Assembly (NCBI GenBank): GCA_937136425.1 | Contig: CAKZON010000056.1 | Coordinates: 1 to 64,000, forward strand | Direction: 5' to 3' | Length of the DNA: 64,000 bases | Origin: an uncultured Crocinitomix sp. | GTDB taxonomy: Bacteria > Bacteroidota > Bacteroidia > Flavobacteriales_D > Crocinitomicaceae | Part shown: positions 27,501 through 34,913 of the stretch, one piece after another | How the letters are laid out: each line of letters opens with the position of its first letter | Numbering within the stretch: position 1 is the stretch's first letter | Notes under the pieces: generated by a model | The model's database searches: none | What the model was told of the DNA's origin: nothing | The model's input: only the letters and a program-made list of their open reading frames with translations | Program-made: the position numbers and the translations under genes

Positions 27501-28172
27501 TAAATCAATTGTTGGGTAATATAATAATGGATCATAATGATCTGGATGATCCCAAGATCTACCTGTATAAGGTCTATAAAAAGAATAAACCAATGAGTCA
27601 CCATCAGAATCTGTTGCAGAAAAATCTAAATCAAGGTCATAACCTTGACAAACGAATACTGGTGGTGAATTCGAAAATACAGGACTTGAATTGGTCAAAT
27701 AAAGTGCGTTGTCAGGGACGTAGGCGTAGAAAGATTCTCCAGCCTGTAATGGGTCAATGATATTTAACAAACTTCCGTTTCGAGCATATGTCTGATAAAA
27801 TAAGTGATAACCTCCTGCAATAGGTGGTAAACTTACAATAGCTCCATATATTGCTTCTTCAACACAAACACCTGGGTTAAATGCGCAGGTGTCTACGTGA
27901 GGAGCGAGCGTATCTCGTCCCAATCGTGGTAAAACAAAAAAGTCATCAGCAGGTAAAGTTCCAATAGTGTCTAGTCCAAACCCTGTAAAGGCCTCAACCT
28001 CTAAGTCATTTGGGAAGTTTTGGGTTCCTGGGTTACAATCTTTGTAAAGCTTAATCGTTAGGTAATAAGAGGAGCCTCCTAGGTGCTGGTAACTAAGCTC
28101 TCCACCAACGATATGCGTTGCGTTACAATAGAAGGTGGTTAGTACAGTAAATAATAGTAAAAGTTTTTTCAT
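24597..28172 (-). CDS. Giant PKD-repeat surface protein, interrupted by an in-frame stop
   Basis: A 1191-residue product (1401 codons if the internal TAA is ignored). The signal peptide MKKLLLLFTVLTTFYCNA is followed by THIVGGELSYQHLGG, common in large gliding-associated proteins. An N-terminal beta-sandwich region leads to paired PKD repeats from about residue 305: FWWDFGTG and WEWDFGDG types alternate in three super-repeats of about 165 residues. Then come three non-PKD Ig-like units (AGLDTAVCLEDPS, AGPDIEVCEDS, MNDTIICSGV) and further PKD repeats. The gene stops in the middle of a PKD repeat at WLWDFGDGSPGDTT. The full version would be a T9SS-exported adhesin using the PorP/SprF-like neighbour. 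Confidence 0.88.
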   Translation of the reverse strand: MKKLLLLFTVLTTFYCNATHIVGGELSYQHLGGSSYYLTIKLYKDCNPGTQNFPNDLEVEAFTGFGLDTIGTLPADDFFVLPRLGRDTLAPHVDTCAFNPGVCVEEAIYGAIVSLPPIAGGYHLFYQTYARNGSLLNIIDPLQAGESFYAYVPDNALYLTNSSPVFSNSPPVFVCQGYDLDLDFSATDSDGDSLVYSFYRPYTGRSWDHPDHYDPLLYYPTIDLGGTPPDNIDFVEVNYVFGFSADNPLNAIGGVPLTISSTGIINGIPEAVGQYVVGVMVEEYRDGTKIGEIVRDFQFNVLDCPPPQNAEIGDIEGCDGFVIDFINESGDGATEFWWDFGTGVEADSSIVEEPTFDFTPYGAGTYTITLIAQKGTTCADTTTLELVLSGVTADFFVADTVCTFEPLGIINNSTSEDNGVLVSWEWDFGDGTTSSDEDPIHSYATPGDYTITLTVGSDLGCSDTATFDIVVTDHPGAGILPMMGCIGLDVAFTSTSSPDATTFHWDFGTGFPDDTSNLENPTFTYPDYGAYTVTLVTEPYTYCADTVTYEVLISNVIADFELADTMCTDVLIDFVDLSTNVNGSIFSWEWDFGDGSSSTDSDPSYGYTVPGTYTVTLIVITDIGCSDTLSKEITIYDAPLAMIGATDFCSGLTIDFINASDPGASGFWWDFGTGDPADTSIVENPTFTYGSYGTYTVTLMAQRGTICQTSTSIDVVLSDLEGAISMPDTACVDSEIAFLDLSVTVDGTTLTEWEWDFGDLITSDLQNPTHSYDADGDYTVIFVVHSDVGCTDTVMQDIHIQALPNAFAGLDTAVCLEDPSIMLNGIITNADGGIWSGEGGTFSPSDTDLDATYFATLDELDAGSSTIVLTTVGNGYCEAQTDTMVITYLGNPEVNAGPDIEVCEDSTYINIEATVGFETGTTWTSSGDGIFGDDEALATTYTFGPTDIASGTVTLYIDTYNFSDCPDDADTIVVTFHEPATITTMNDTIICSGVPLLLESGSSTGNGAWETSGDGIFDPETGETTSYFHGDDDLLSGSLTIYFETTDNGGCPAVYDTLNVTIIPSPIAGFDFEEVCYGSPTVFTNTTTSEDPIDFFLWTIEPGVTSAIENPTHTFSEPGIYDVELIVTSDNGCVDTVVQEVRSHFIPVADFDVPEPCLNGGTVFFDSSAVGNAEVVSWLWDFGDGSPGDTT

Positions 28173-28211
28173 GCGTTTTCATCTATTAGTGAAAAGAAAA
28201 CATTTAATCCG

Positions 28212-28243
28212 CTAAATTATTAATATTTAACGCTGAATGCAAA
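28212..28243 (-). promoter_or_regulatory. Candidate Bacteroidota promoter for the PKD protein gene
   Basis: On the minus strand TTTG (28240-28243) is followed after 20 bp by TAATTTAG (28212-28219), one mismatch from the TANNTTTG -7 box. The start codon is about 40 bp further. Confidence 0.5.
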
Positions 28244-28290
28244 TTTTTTGCACTTTATCCTGTAAAATGTCCTGTTAATCGTCGATTTTT

Positions 28291-28321
28291 TTTGATTCAC
28301 CTAATTTTTTCTATACTTTAG
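28291..28321 (+). promoter_or_regulatory. Candidate Bacteroidota promoter for the type A T9SS cargo gene
   Basis: TTTG (28291-28294), a 19-bp spacer and TACTTTAG (28314-28321), one mismatch from TANNTTTG. The start codon at 28348 is 26 bp away. It mirrors the divergent promoter candidate at 28212-28243. Confidence 0.5.
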
Positions 28322-28347
28322 TAAGTTGAAATGAAAATCTAATTTAT

Positions 28348-31300
28348 ATGCTACTACGTATTGTAGGTGTTTTTGTTGCACTATTTTGTGTAATGTCCGC
28401 CCAATCTCAAATTAATATTCAATGGGAATCCAGGCTTGATGGTGACGGAAGTTTTATCGATAAAGCGGAAGATTTATATCTTGATGCTTCAGGTAATACG
28501 TACGTTACAGGCTCTTCCTATACAGGGGTGAGTTACGATATGATGACCGTTAAATATGATTCTGATGGAACTGAAGAATGGCGATCTAGTTATGGAGGTG
28601 CCGGAATTGATGAGGCGCATGCATTAACGGTAGATAGTAATGGTGATGTTATTATAACTGGTTCACGTTTTATCAGTGGAACTGATTGGGATATTGTTGT
28701 CGTTAAATATGATGGAATCACTGGAGCGGAACTTTGGTCTGTAATTGTTGGAGGAACAAGTAATTTTGATTCTGGAGTAGACGTAGTAGTAGATAGTAAT
28801 GATGATGTAATCGTTGTAGGGTCTAGAACGTCATCACCAACAGATGTGGATTTTGTTACTTTGAAATATAGCTCGGCTGGTTCTTTTATATGGGCTCAAT
28901 TACTTGGTGGTACTGGAAATGACCTTGTTAAATTGATCTCAATTGATGCAGGTGATAATTTATATGTTGCTGGTCATAGAGAGTTTACTCCTGAAACAAC
29001 TTATTTTGATTTTTTCGTTGCAAAATATAATTCTGCTGGTGTACTTCAATGGTCAAATACAGAGGATTCAGGATTTGGAAACTTAGATACACCATTTGCA
29101 ATGACATTGGATGGCTCCAATGATGTGATTCTAGCCGGTTCAGGATTTACAGATATTTTGAATGAGGAAGATTATATGACGGTTAAATTTTCTGGAACAA
29201 CTGGTGCAGTGGTTTGGAAACAATTGTATGCTGGTAATGCAGAAGCTTTTGATGTTGTGAATGGGGTTGTAGTTGATGGTTCAGATAATGTGTTTGTAAC
29301 TGGACGAAGTAAAAGTGTTGAGACAAGTGAGGATTATTATACTATTGCATATAATTCATCAGGAACAGAATTATGGGCAGATCGATATAGCACAGAAGGA
29401 TTAGAATATGATGAAGCAACTGATATTCGAGTTTCTGATGACGACTCTTATGTGTATGTAACTGGATATAGCTTTAATGGCCCTACCAATAATGATTTTG
29501 TGACCTTAAAATATGATGCAACTGATGGGACTCAGGAATGGATAACTGTTTTTGATGGACCATCATCTAATAGTGATCAAGCTATTAGAATGCAGTTGGA
29601 TGCTACCGAGAATATCTTTATTTCTGGAAATAGTCATGGTGGAGCAACAAATCTTGACTATAGTACTATAAAATATTGTCAGTTAGAAACAGTTGGCCCT
29701 CCGGATACATCTGTTTGTGATGGTGGTTCTGTCGTTTTAACAGCAACTGGAGGAGATGATATTACTTGGGAAGTTTTTTCTGGTGATTTCGGAAGTATGT
29801 CATGTTCATTATGTGCATCAATGACTGCGACTCCTGATGTAACTACTGTTTATTTAGTGAGTAGTACAAGCTTGTCGGGTTGCGAAGATTACGATACTGT
29901 AGAAGTGGTGGTTAATCCAATTCCTAGTCCGGAAATTTATAATGATACGCCATTAGAGTTTTGTGCTGATGGATCTGTAACGCTATATACAGATACTTAT
30001 GCAGAATATGATTGGTCAACTGGAGGATCTGAAATTTCTGAGGTGGTAACATCTGCAGGAACTGTGACGCTAACTGTAACAGATATTAATGGATGTTCTA
30101 ATTCTACTAATGTTGAGGTTTCAACTTATGACCTGCCAACAATTGATGTTGGAGATGATATTTCTATTTGCCTTGGTGAGTCAACAGGGCTTGAGGCTAC
30201 TGGTGGTGTGAGTTATGTATGGGATACTGAGCCAACTTTATCTTCATTGTTAATTCCAAATCCAGTTGCAACACCAACTGCTGATACAGAATATAAAGTA
30301 ACAGGTATGGATGATAATGGTTGTACTAATAGAGACTCATTAATGGTGTTTATTTATGATGCGCCAAGTGTGAATGCCGGCCCAGATGAAACAGTATGTA
30401 TTGGAGATTCAGTGAATTTAGTGGCAACTGGAGCAACTTCTTATGTTTGGGATTCTGAACCGAGTTTGTCAGATTTAGATATTGCAAACCCTTGGGCTTC
30501 GCCAACTGTGTTGACAGAGTATTTTGTGACTGGTACAGATGATAATGGTTGCACTAATCGAGATTCGGTTATTGTTTCAACATTAGCTGTTCCAGATATT
30601 GATGCGGGTGAAGATGATGCAGTTTGTATTGGTGGAACCGTGACCTTATTTGCTACTGGAGGATTGCCAGATATGTATGTTTGGAATGATGATCCAACAC
30701 TTTCTGAAACGGACGTATTTGATCCTGATGCAACTCCTGTTGTAGATACAGAGTACATTGTTGAAGGAACTGATATTAATGGTTGCTCTAATTTTGACAC
30801 CGTGTTGGTAGTAGTTTATGATTTACCTTCGGTAGATGCAGGATTAGATGATGATATTTGTATTGGTGATTCTACACAGTTGGATGCTTCTGGAGCTACA
30901 ACTTATACGTGGGATTCAGACCCAACGCTATCAGCATTAGATATTCCTGATCCATGGGCAAATCCTATTACAAATAAAACATATACGGTAACTGGTGAAG
31001 ATGATAATGGGTGTGTAAATACAGATGAGGTAACAATTACGGTACATGATTTACCAGCCATTTTTGCAGGTACAGATGTTTCAATTTGTATTGGTGATTC
31101 AACGCAGTTGAATGCTACCGGAGGTGATCTTTATATATGGGATTTTGATCCTACTTTGTCCAACTTTGTAATTGGAGACCCTTGGGCTAAACCAACGGCA
31201 ACTACAACATATATTGTAGAAGGTACGGATGCATTTGGATGTAGCAATACTGATGAAGTGGTGGTGACAATTTTACCATTGCCAACTCCACCTGTATTAA

Positions 31301-31761
31301 CGGTTGAAGATGCTTATATTGTTTCGTCAATAGAGTTGGGGAACCAATGGTATCATGAAACAGGAATTTTAACAGGTGAAACTAATGATAGTTTGAATTG
31401 GGTTGAAGTAGGTATGAATGGAGAGTATTGGGTGATTTATACAGATGATAATGGTTGTTCTGTAGAGTCTGATAGAATTGACAATGCCATATTTATTACT
31501 GACGTGAGCATATTTGAATATCAAGTTGAATTAGATGTGCAGTTATATCCAAACCCTACGAATGATATTTTAAACATTGCTTTTGATGAAAGTATTGATC
31601 AGCTTTTATTGTTAACTATTGATGGTAGAGTTATTAGCAATGAAACGAATCTTAATGCGGGGATAAATCAATTAAGCCTTGCAAGTTTACCAAGCGGTAC
31701 TTATATCATTCAAATCGTGAAAGACGAGCAGGTAATGGTTAAAAAGGTTGTTAAGCAGTAG
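28348..31761 (+). CDS. Secreted SBBP-propeller / Ig-repeat protein with T9SS type A sorting domain
   Basis: A 1137-residue exported protein. After the signal peptide (MLLRIVGVFVALFCVMSAQS) residues about 20-450 hold SBBP-type propeller repeats (LDASGNTYVTGSS, VDSNGDVIITGSR, VDGSDNVFVTGRS). Residues about 455-1040 hold Ig-like modules; six or so are close copies of about 70 residues with AGPDETVCIGDSVNLVATGA, SYVWDSEPSLS, TEYFVTGTDDNGCTN. The last 75 residues are a type A sorting domain: VQLYPNPTNDILNIAF, INQLSLASLPSGTYIIQI, VKKVVKQ. It is therefore a T9SS cargo, released or attached at the surface. Binding target unknown. It is transcribed divergently from the PKD protein. Confidence 0.9.
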   Translation: MLLRIVGVFVALFCVMSAQSQINIQWESRLDGDGSFIDKAEDLYLDASGNTYVTGSSYTGVSYDMMTVKYDSDGTEEWRSSYGGAGIDEAHALTVDSNGDVIITGSRFISGTDWDIVVVKYDGITGAELWSVIVGGTSNFDSGVDVVVDSNDDVIVVGSRTSSPTDVDFVTLKYSSAGSFIWAQLLGGTGNDLVKLISIDAGDNLYVAGHREFTPETTYFDFFVAKYNSAGVLQWSNTEDSGFGNLDTPFAMTLDGSNDVILAGSGFTDILNEEDYMTVKFSGTTGAVVWKQLYAGNAEAFDVVNGVVVDGSDNVFVTGRSKSVETSEDYYTIAYNSSGTELWADRYSTEGLEYDEATDIRVSDDDSYVYVTGYSFNGPTNNDFVTLKYDATDGTQEWITVFDGPSSNSDQAIRMQLDATENIFISGNSHGGATNLDYSTIKYCQLETVGPPDTSVCDGGSVVLTATGGDDITWEVFSGDFGSMSCSLCASMTATPDVTTVYLVSSTSLSGCEDYDTVEVVVNPIPSPEIYNDTPLEFCADGSVTLYTDTYAEYDWSTGGSEISEVVTSAGTVTLTVTDINGCSNSTNVEVSTYDLPTIDVGDDISICLGESTGLEATGGVSYVWDTEPTLSSLLIPNPVATPTADTEYKVTGMDDNGCTNRDSLMVFIYDAPSVNAGPDETVCIGDSVNLVATGATSYVWDSEPSLSDLDIANPWASPTVLTEYFVTGTDDNGCTNRDSVIVSTLAVPDIDAGEDDAVCIGGTVTLFATGGLPDMYVWNDDPTLSETDVFDPDATPVVDTEYIVEGTDINGCSNFDTVLVVVYDLPSVDAGLDDDICIGDSTQLDASGATTYTWDSDPTLSALDIPDPWANPITNKTYTVTGEDDNGCVNTDEVTITVHDLPAIFAGTDVSICIGDSTQLNATGGDLYIWDFDPTLSNFVIGDPWAKPTATTTYIVEGTDAFGCSNTDEVVVTILPLPTPPVLTVEDAYIVSSIELGNQWYHETGILTGETNDSLNWVEVGMNGEYWVIYTDDNGCSVESDRIDNAIFITDVSIFEYQVELDVQLYPNPTNDILNIAFDESIDQLLLLTIDGRVISNETNLNAGINQLSLASLPSGTYIIQIVKDEQVMVKKVVKQ

Positions 31762-31786
31762 ACGTTTTTAAGTTATTTATAAAGTT

Positions 31787-31812
31787 GAAAGGAACCTGAG
31801 AAGGTTCCTTTC
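31787..31812 (+). terminator. Hairpin after the type A T9SS cargo gene
   Basis: A perfect 11-bp stem GAAAGGAACCT / AGGTTCCTTTC closes a GAGA tetraloop of the GNRA type. The T-run is short, so termination may depend on the stem or on another factor. Confidence 0.65.
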
Positions 31813-31958
31813 TGCGTATATGAGGTTGTTTATTTGTTGTTTGGGAGCGATTAATTACTGAGATGGATGGAAATAAATGATCTATTCTCCATAGAGTATG
31901 GTTTTTAAGTATAAAAGGTAAGTAATGAGGCTTTTTTGTTAGATGTAGGTTAAACTCG

Positions 31959-34301
31959 CTATTTTGTTAGAAGTTCTTCGTCAAACATTTTTAAAACCCT
32001 ACCGTATTCATCAATCCAACTTGTAGTTTCTTTGAAACCGTGCGGCTCAATAGGGTAGCCAACTAAGTCCCAGTCTTTCTTTCCTAATTCAATAAAGCGT
32101 TGCGCTAATCTAGCAACATCTTGATATTGTACATTATCATCTACCATGCCGTGAAGCATGAGTAGTCTGTCTTCTAAGTTGTCTGCAAAATATATAGGTG
32201 AGCTTTGCTCGAAAGCCTTAGGGTCTTCAGCAGGTGTGTTTAAAATGTTTGATGTGTAAGCATGATTATAATGTGCCCAATCTGTAACTGAACGAACTGC
32301 TGCGCCGCATTTAAATTTACCAGGTTCAGTTAATAATGCCATAATTGTAATAAAACCACCATATGATCCACCATAAATTCCAATACGATTTGGATCAATA
32401 TCGTATTCATTGATTAATAATTCACGAGCATCCACGTAGTCGCTTAAATCTTTACCTCCCATGTGTCTATAAATGTCCGTTCTAAAATCTCTGCCATATC
32501 CCTTGCTTGCTCTAAAGTCTATGTCCATAACAGTGTAGCCTTTGTCGCATAAAAGGTTGTTGAACATATATTCGCGATAATAGCCACTCCACCAATTGTG
32601 AGCGTTTTGCAAATATCCTGCGCCGTGAACAAAGAAAACCGCCGCACCATTTTTAGTTGCTTTAGTTGGCTCGTAAATTCTAGCATGTACTTCTTGTCCG
32701 TCATTTGCTTTATAGGTGATTACAGGAGGAGTACGCCATTTGTAATGTTTAAAAGCGTCACTCTGAGATTTTGTAATTTGTTTCAATTCTGTTCCTGTAT
32801 TATTTTTGCCTATGTATAAGTCCCAAGGTTTGTTTTTGAAAGAGTAATTAACCAATAGCCACTCTTCATTTGGAGAAACCAATACTTCATGGTTACCGTC
32901 TTGGGTTAAAATTTCGGTCAGTTTTTTCGATTTTATATCTAGGTGGTAAAATTCTCTATTTCCGGGGTGCTTTTTGTTAGCTGTAATGAAGAACTTACTT
33001 TTATCTTGAGAAAGTTTTGCTTCGTGTATTTCAAACTCCCCTTTTGTTAGCGCGATTGTTTCATTATTTGTTGCATTGGTCATGTACAAATGAGAATATC
33101 CGGATTCTTCTGACTGAAAATAGTAGCATTCGTCATCCATCCATCCAATATTTCCGCTAACCATATTCCAGCCTGTTATTCCAGGGCCTCCAATCCATGC
33201 TGCATTATGTTGGTGGTTGGTTTCGGTAAATTTGTCCGTTTCTAAATTATAAAATCCAATCCAACGGTCTTTGTTGTCATATGATTTAATCTCAATTAAG
33301 CATTTGTTGCCACTTTTATTAAAGCCGTGCAAATGATAAATGAGCTCTTTATTATAGTCTTGCGATTTTAAATCTGGATACTCTGAATAGAATTCGGGGG
33401 CTAAATTAACATCACTTAAAGCTGAAAAATCGACTTGTACAAATGTGTCTTTCGCTAAATGCCATATAAATAATTCGTGTTTAGGATTTTCTGCCCCAAC
33501 TTTACTTCGTGCATTTTTTGCTGTTGATTTTCCATCTTTTGTGACAAAGGCCATGTAGGTGGTACTTTCATTTTTCGGGTATTTACTCCTGATTAACGCT
33601 GCAGAAGTAAATTTTTCATTAATTGTAATGTTGTCTAAAGACCATCCGTCCAAATAAAAAGGTTGAATAAATTTAGGAGTCATTGAATTTCTATAATCCT
33701 TTTCGGCATTAGTTTTTGCTTTGTTTACACGGATTGTTTTAAATAGTTCTTCTTGCTGTTTTTCCAAATAGGTTAATGATTCTTCTTTAGTGGTGTTGCT
33801 ACCTGAGGCTACATTTGTTAATTGTATGAATTCACCTTTTTTGGTGTGTAGTGAAAATAAATTATTATCGCGTTTAATGATTATTTGATCCTCAATTATA
33901 GATTGAATTTGAAACCCTTCCGTTGAGGTGTAAATACATTTAGTGTTGTCTTTTTTATCAACCGAATAGATCGAAGGACCAAATTTGAAAAAGGACATTT
34001 CTTCTCCTTTATAAGAATGTGTTATTGGTTGAGCTTGTTCGTTGAATTGGAGTTTGCTATAAGATTTTTCTGAAACTGAATAGATGTAGTATGGAGCAAC
34101 CAGTGCATTGTCTTTGTTCCATCTAAAATAAATGTATTTACTATTTGGACCCCAGTTAAAATCATAAGGTTGATGTCCTATAAACTCATTTCCTTTCATG
34201 ATTTCGTCAAGCTTTAACTCTGATTGCTGACCAATTGAAAATGATGAAATAAGTAGAAATGTTGCGGTAAATATGATTTTGATAAGTGGTATTAATCGCA
34301 T
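31959..34301 (-). CDS. Secreted S9 family peptidase (DPP IV-like)
   Basis: A 780-residue exported serine peptidase. The ATG at 34301 opens a clear signal peptide (MRLIPLIKIIFTATFLLISS..SIGQ); an ATG at 34370 would put an unsupported 23 residues before it. An N-terminal DPP IV-type propeller (about 40-520) leads into an alpha/beta-hydrolase domain with the oxyanion FFVHGAGYLQNAH, nucleophile Ser in GIYGGSYGGFITI, the acid Asp in LHGMVDDNVQ and catalytic His in IEPHGFKE. Such enzymes remove dipeptides, often after Pro or Ala, in the periplasm. It is divergent from the marR-fad operon with a 116-bp shared control region. Confidence 0.92.
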   Translation of the reverse strand: MRLIPLIKIIFTATFLLISSFSIGQQSELKLDEIMKGNEFIGHQPYDFNWGPNSKYIYFRWNKDNALVAPYYIYSVSEKSYSKLQFNEQAQPITHSYKGEEMSFFKFGPSIYSVDKKDNTKCIYTSTEGFQIQSIIEDQIIIKRDNNLFSLHTKKGEFIQLTNVASGSNTTKEESLTYLEKQQEELFKTIRVNKAKTNAEKDYRNSMTPKFIQPFYLDGWSLDNITINEKFTSAALIRSKYPKNESTTYMAFVTKDGKSTAKNARSKVGAENPKHELFIWHLAKDTFVQVDFSALSDVNLAPEFYSEYPDLKSQDYNKELIYHLHGFNKSGNKCLIEIKSYDNKDRWIGFYNLETDKFTETNHQHNAAWIGGPGITGWNMVSGNIGWMDDECYYFQSEESGYSHLYMTNATNNETIALTKGEFEIHEAKLSQDKSKFFITANKKHPGNREFYHLDIKSKKLTEILTQDGNHEVLVSPNEEWLLVNYSFKNKPWDLYIGKNNTGTELKQITKSQSDAFKHYKWRTPPVITYKANDGQEVHARIYEPTKATKNGAAVFFVHGAGYLQNAHNWWSGYYREYMFNNLLCDKGYTVMDIDFRASKGYGRDFRTDIYRHMGGKDLSDYVDARELLINEYDIDPNRIGIYGGSYGGFITIMALLTEPGKFKCGAAVRSVTDWAHYNHAYTSNILNTPAEDPKAFEQSSPIYFADNLEDRLLMLHGMVDDNVQYQDVARLAQRFIELGKKDWDLVGYPIEPHGFKETTSWIDEYGRVLKMFDEELLTK

Positions 34302-34353
34302 AAAATGGTGGATAAGAATAAAGAATAGCGAAGAAATAAAAAAAACAATAAAA

Positions 34354-34387
34354 CTATGCACGCATAGCAATATTATTATTATATTTG
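34354..34387 (+). promoter_or_regulatory. Candidate MarR operator and -7 box of the fad operon
   Basis: A perfect dyad CTATGC-AC-GCATAG (34354-34367) lies 12 bp before a consensus TATATTTG -7 box (34380-34387), so it covers the region where the -33 box would sit. The MarR start codon is at 34418. The site is also 53 bp upstream of the divergent S9 peptidase start at 34301. Its place suggests a repressor site for the MarR protein; that is inference. Confidence 0.5.
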
Positions 34388-34417
34388 GTTTCCGTTAAAG
34401 ATAATACATATTATTGA

Positions 34418-34885
34418 ATGAATAAAGAACAACTATTTGAATTTCACGTCAGAAATAACTGGTTTAAAATTTCGCGCTACTATAATCAAGTAGCTTCACA
34501 GTACAATATGTCCTTCTCTTGGGGATTTATTTTGTTGAATATAGAAAAGGAAGGAACGCCGAGTACAGCACTAGGCCCAAAAATGGGAATGGAACCTACT
34601 AGTTTGTCACGGACCCTCAAAAACATGGAGGAAAATGGATTAATTCGGCGTCAAGCAGATTCGGTTGACAAAAGAAAGTCTTTAGTTTTTCTGACAGAAG
34701 AAGGTGTTGAAAAGCGAAAAATGGCGCGAGACGTAGTTCTCAACTTTAATGAAAAGGTGTATGAAAGTCTGCCTAAAACCAAAGTCAAAGCATTTTTTGA
34801 AGTGATGGAAAAGGTAGATGTAATATTAACAGACTTGTTAGAAGACAACAAGGTGTTTGAAAAAAATGGTTTAAAAGTTAAGTAA
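34418..34885 (+). CDS. MarR-family transcriptional regulator
   Basis: A 155-residue winged-helix regulator: dimerisation helices at both ends, recognition region with ALGPKMGMEPTSLSRTLKNM and wing GLIRRQADSVDKRKSLVFLT, a typical MarR DxRxxxVxLT element. It is 28 bp upstream of fadN and heads the beta-oxidation genes, so it most likely represses them and responds to an acyl-CoA or fatty acid; the effector is inferred from context. A 14-bp perfect palindrome 50 bp before its start is a good operator candidate. Confidence 0.9.
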   Translation: MNKEQLFEFHVRNNWFKISRYYNQVASQYNMSFSWGFILLNIEKEGTPSTALGPKMGMEPTSLSRTLKNMEENGLIRRQADSVDKRKSLVFLTEEGVEKRKMARDVVLNFNEKVYESLPKTKVKAFFEVMEKVDVILTDLLEDNKVFEKNGLKVK

Positions 34886-34913
34886 GTACAACTTACATCC
34901 AAAACAATATAAG

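Noticed and set aside
27491..27760. Plus-strand open frame of 89 codons within the PKD protein gene
   Set aside because: Antisense shadow of a real coding frame, with an unlikely Lys/Asn-rich product.
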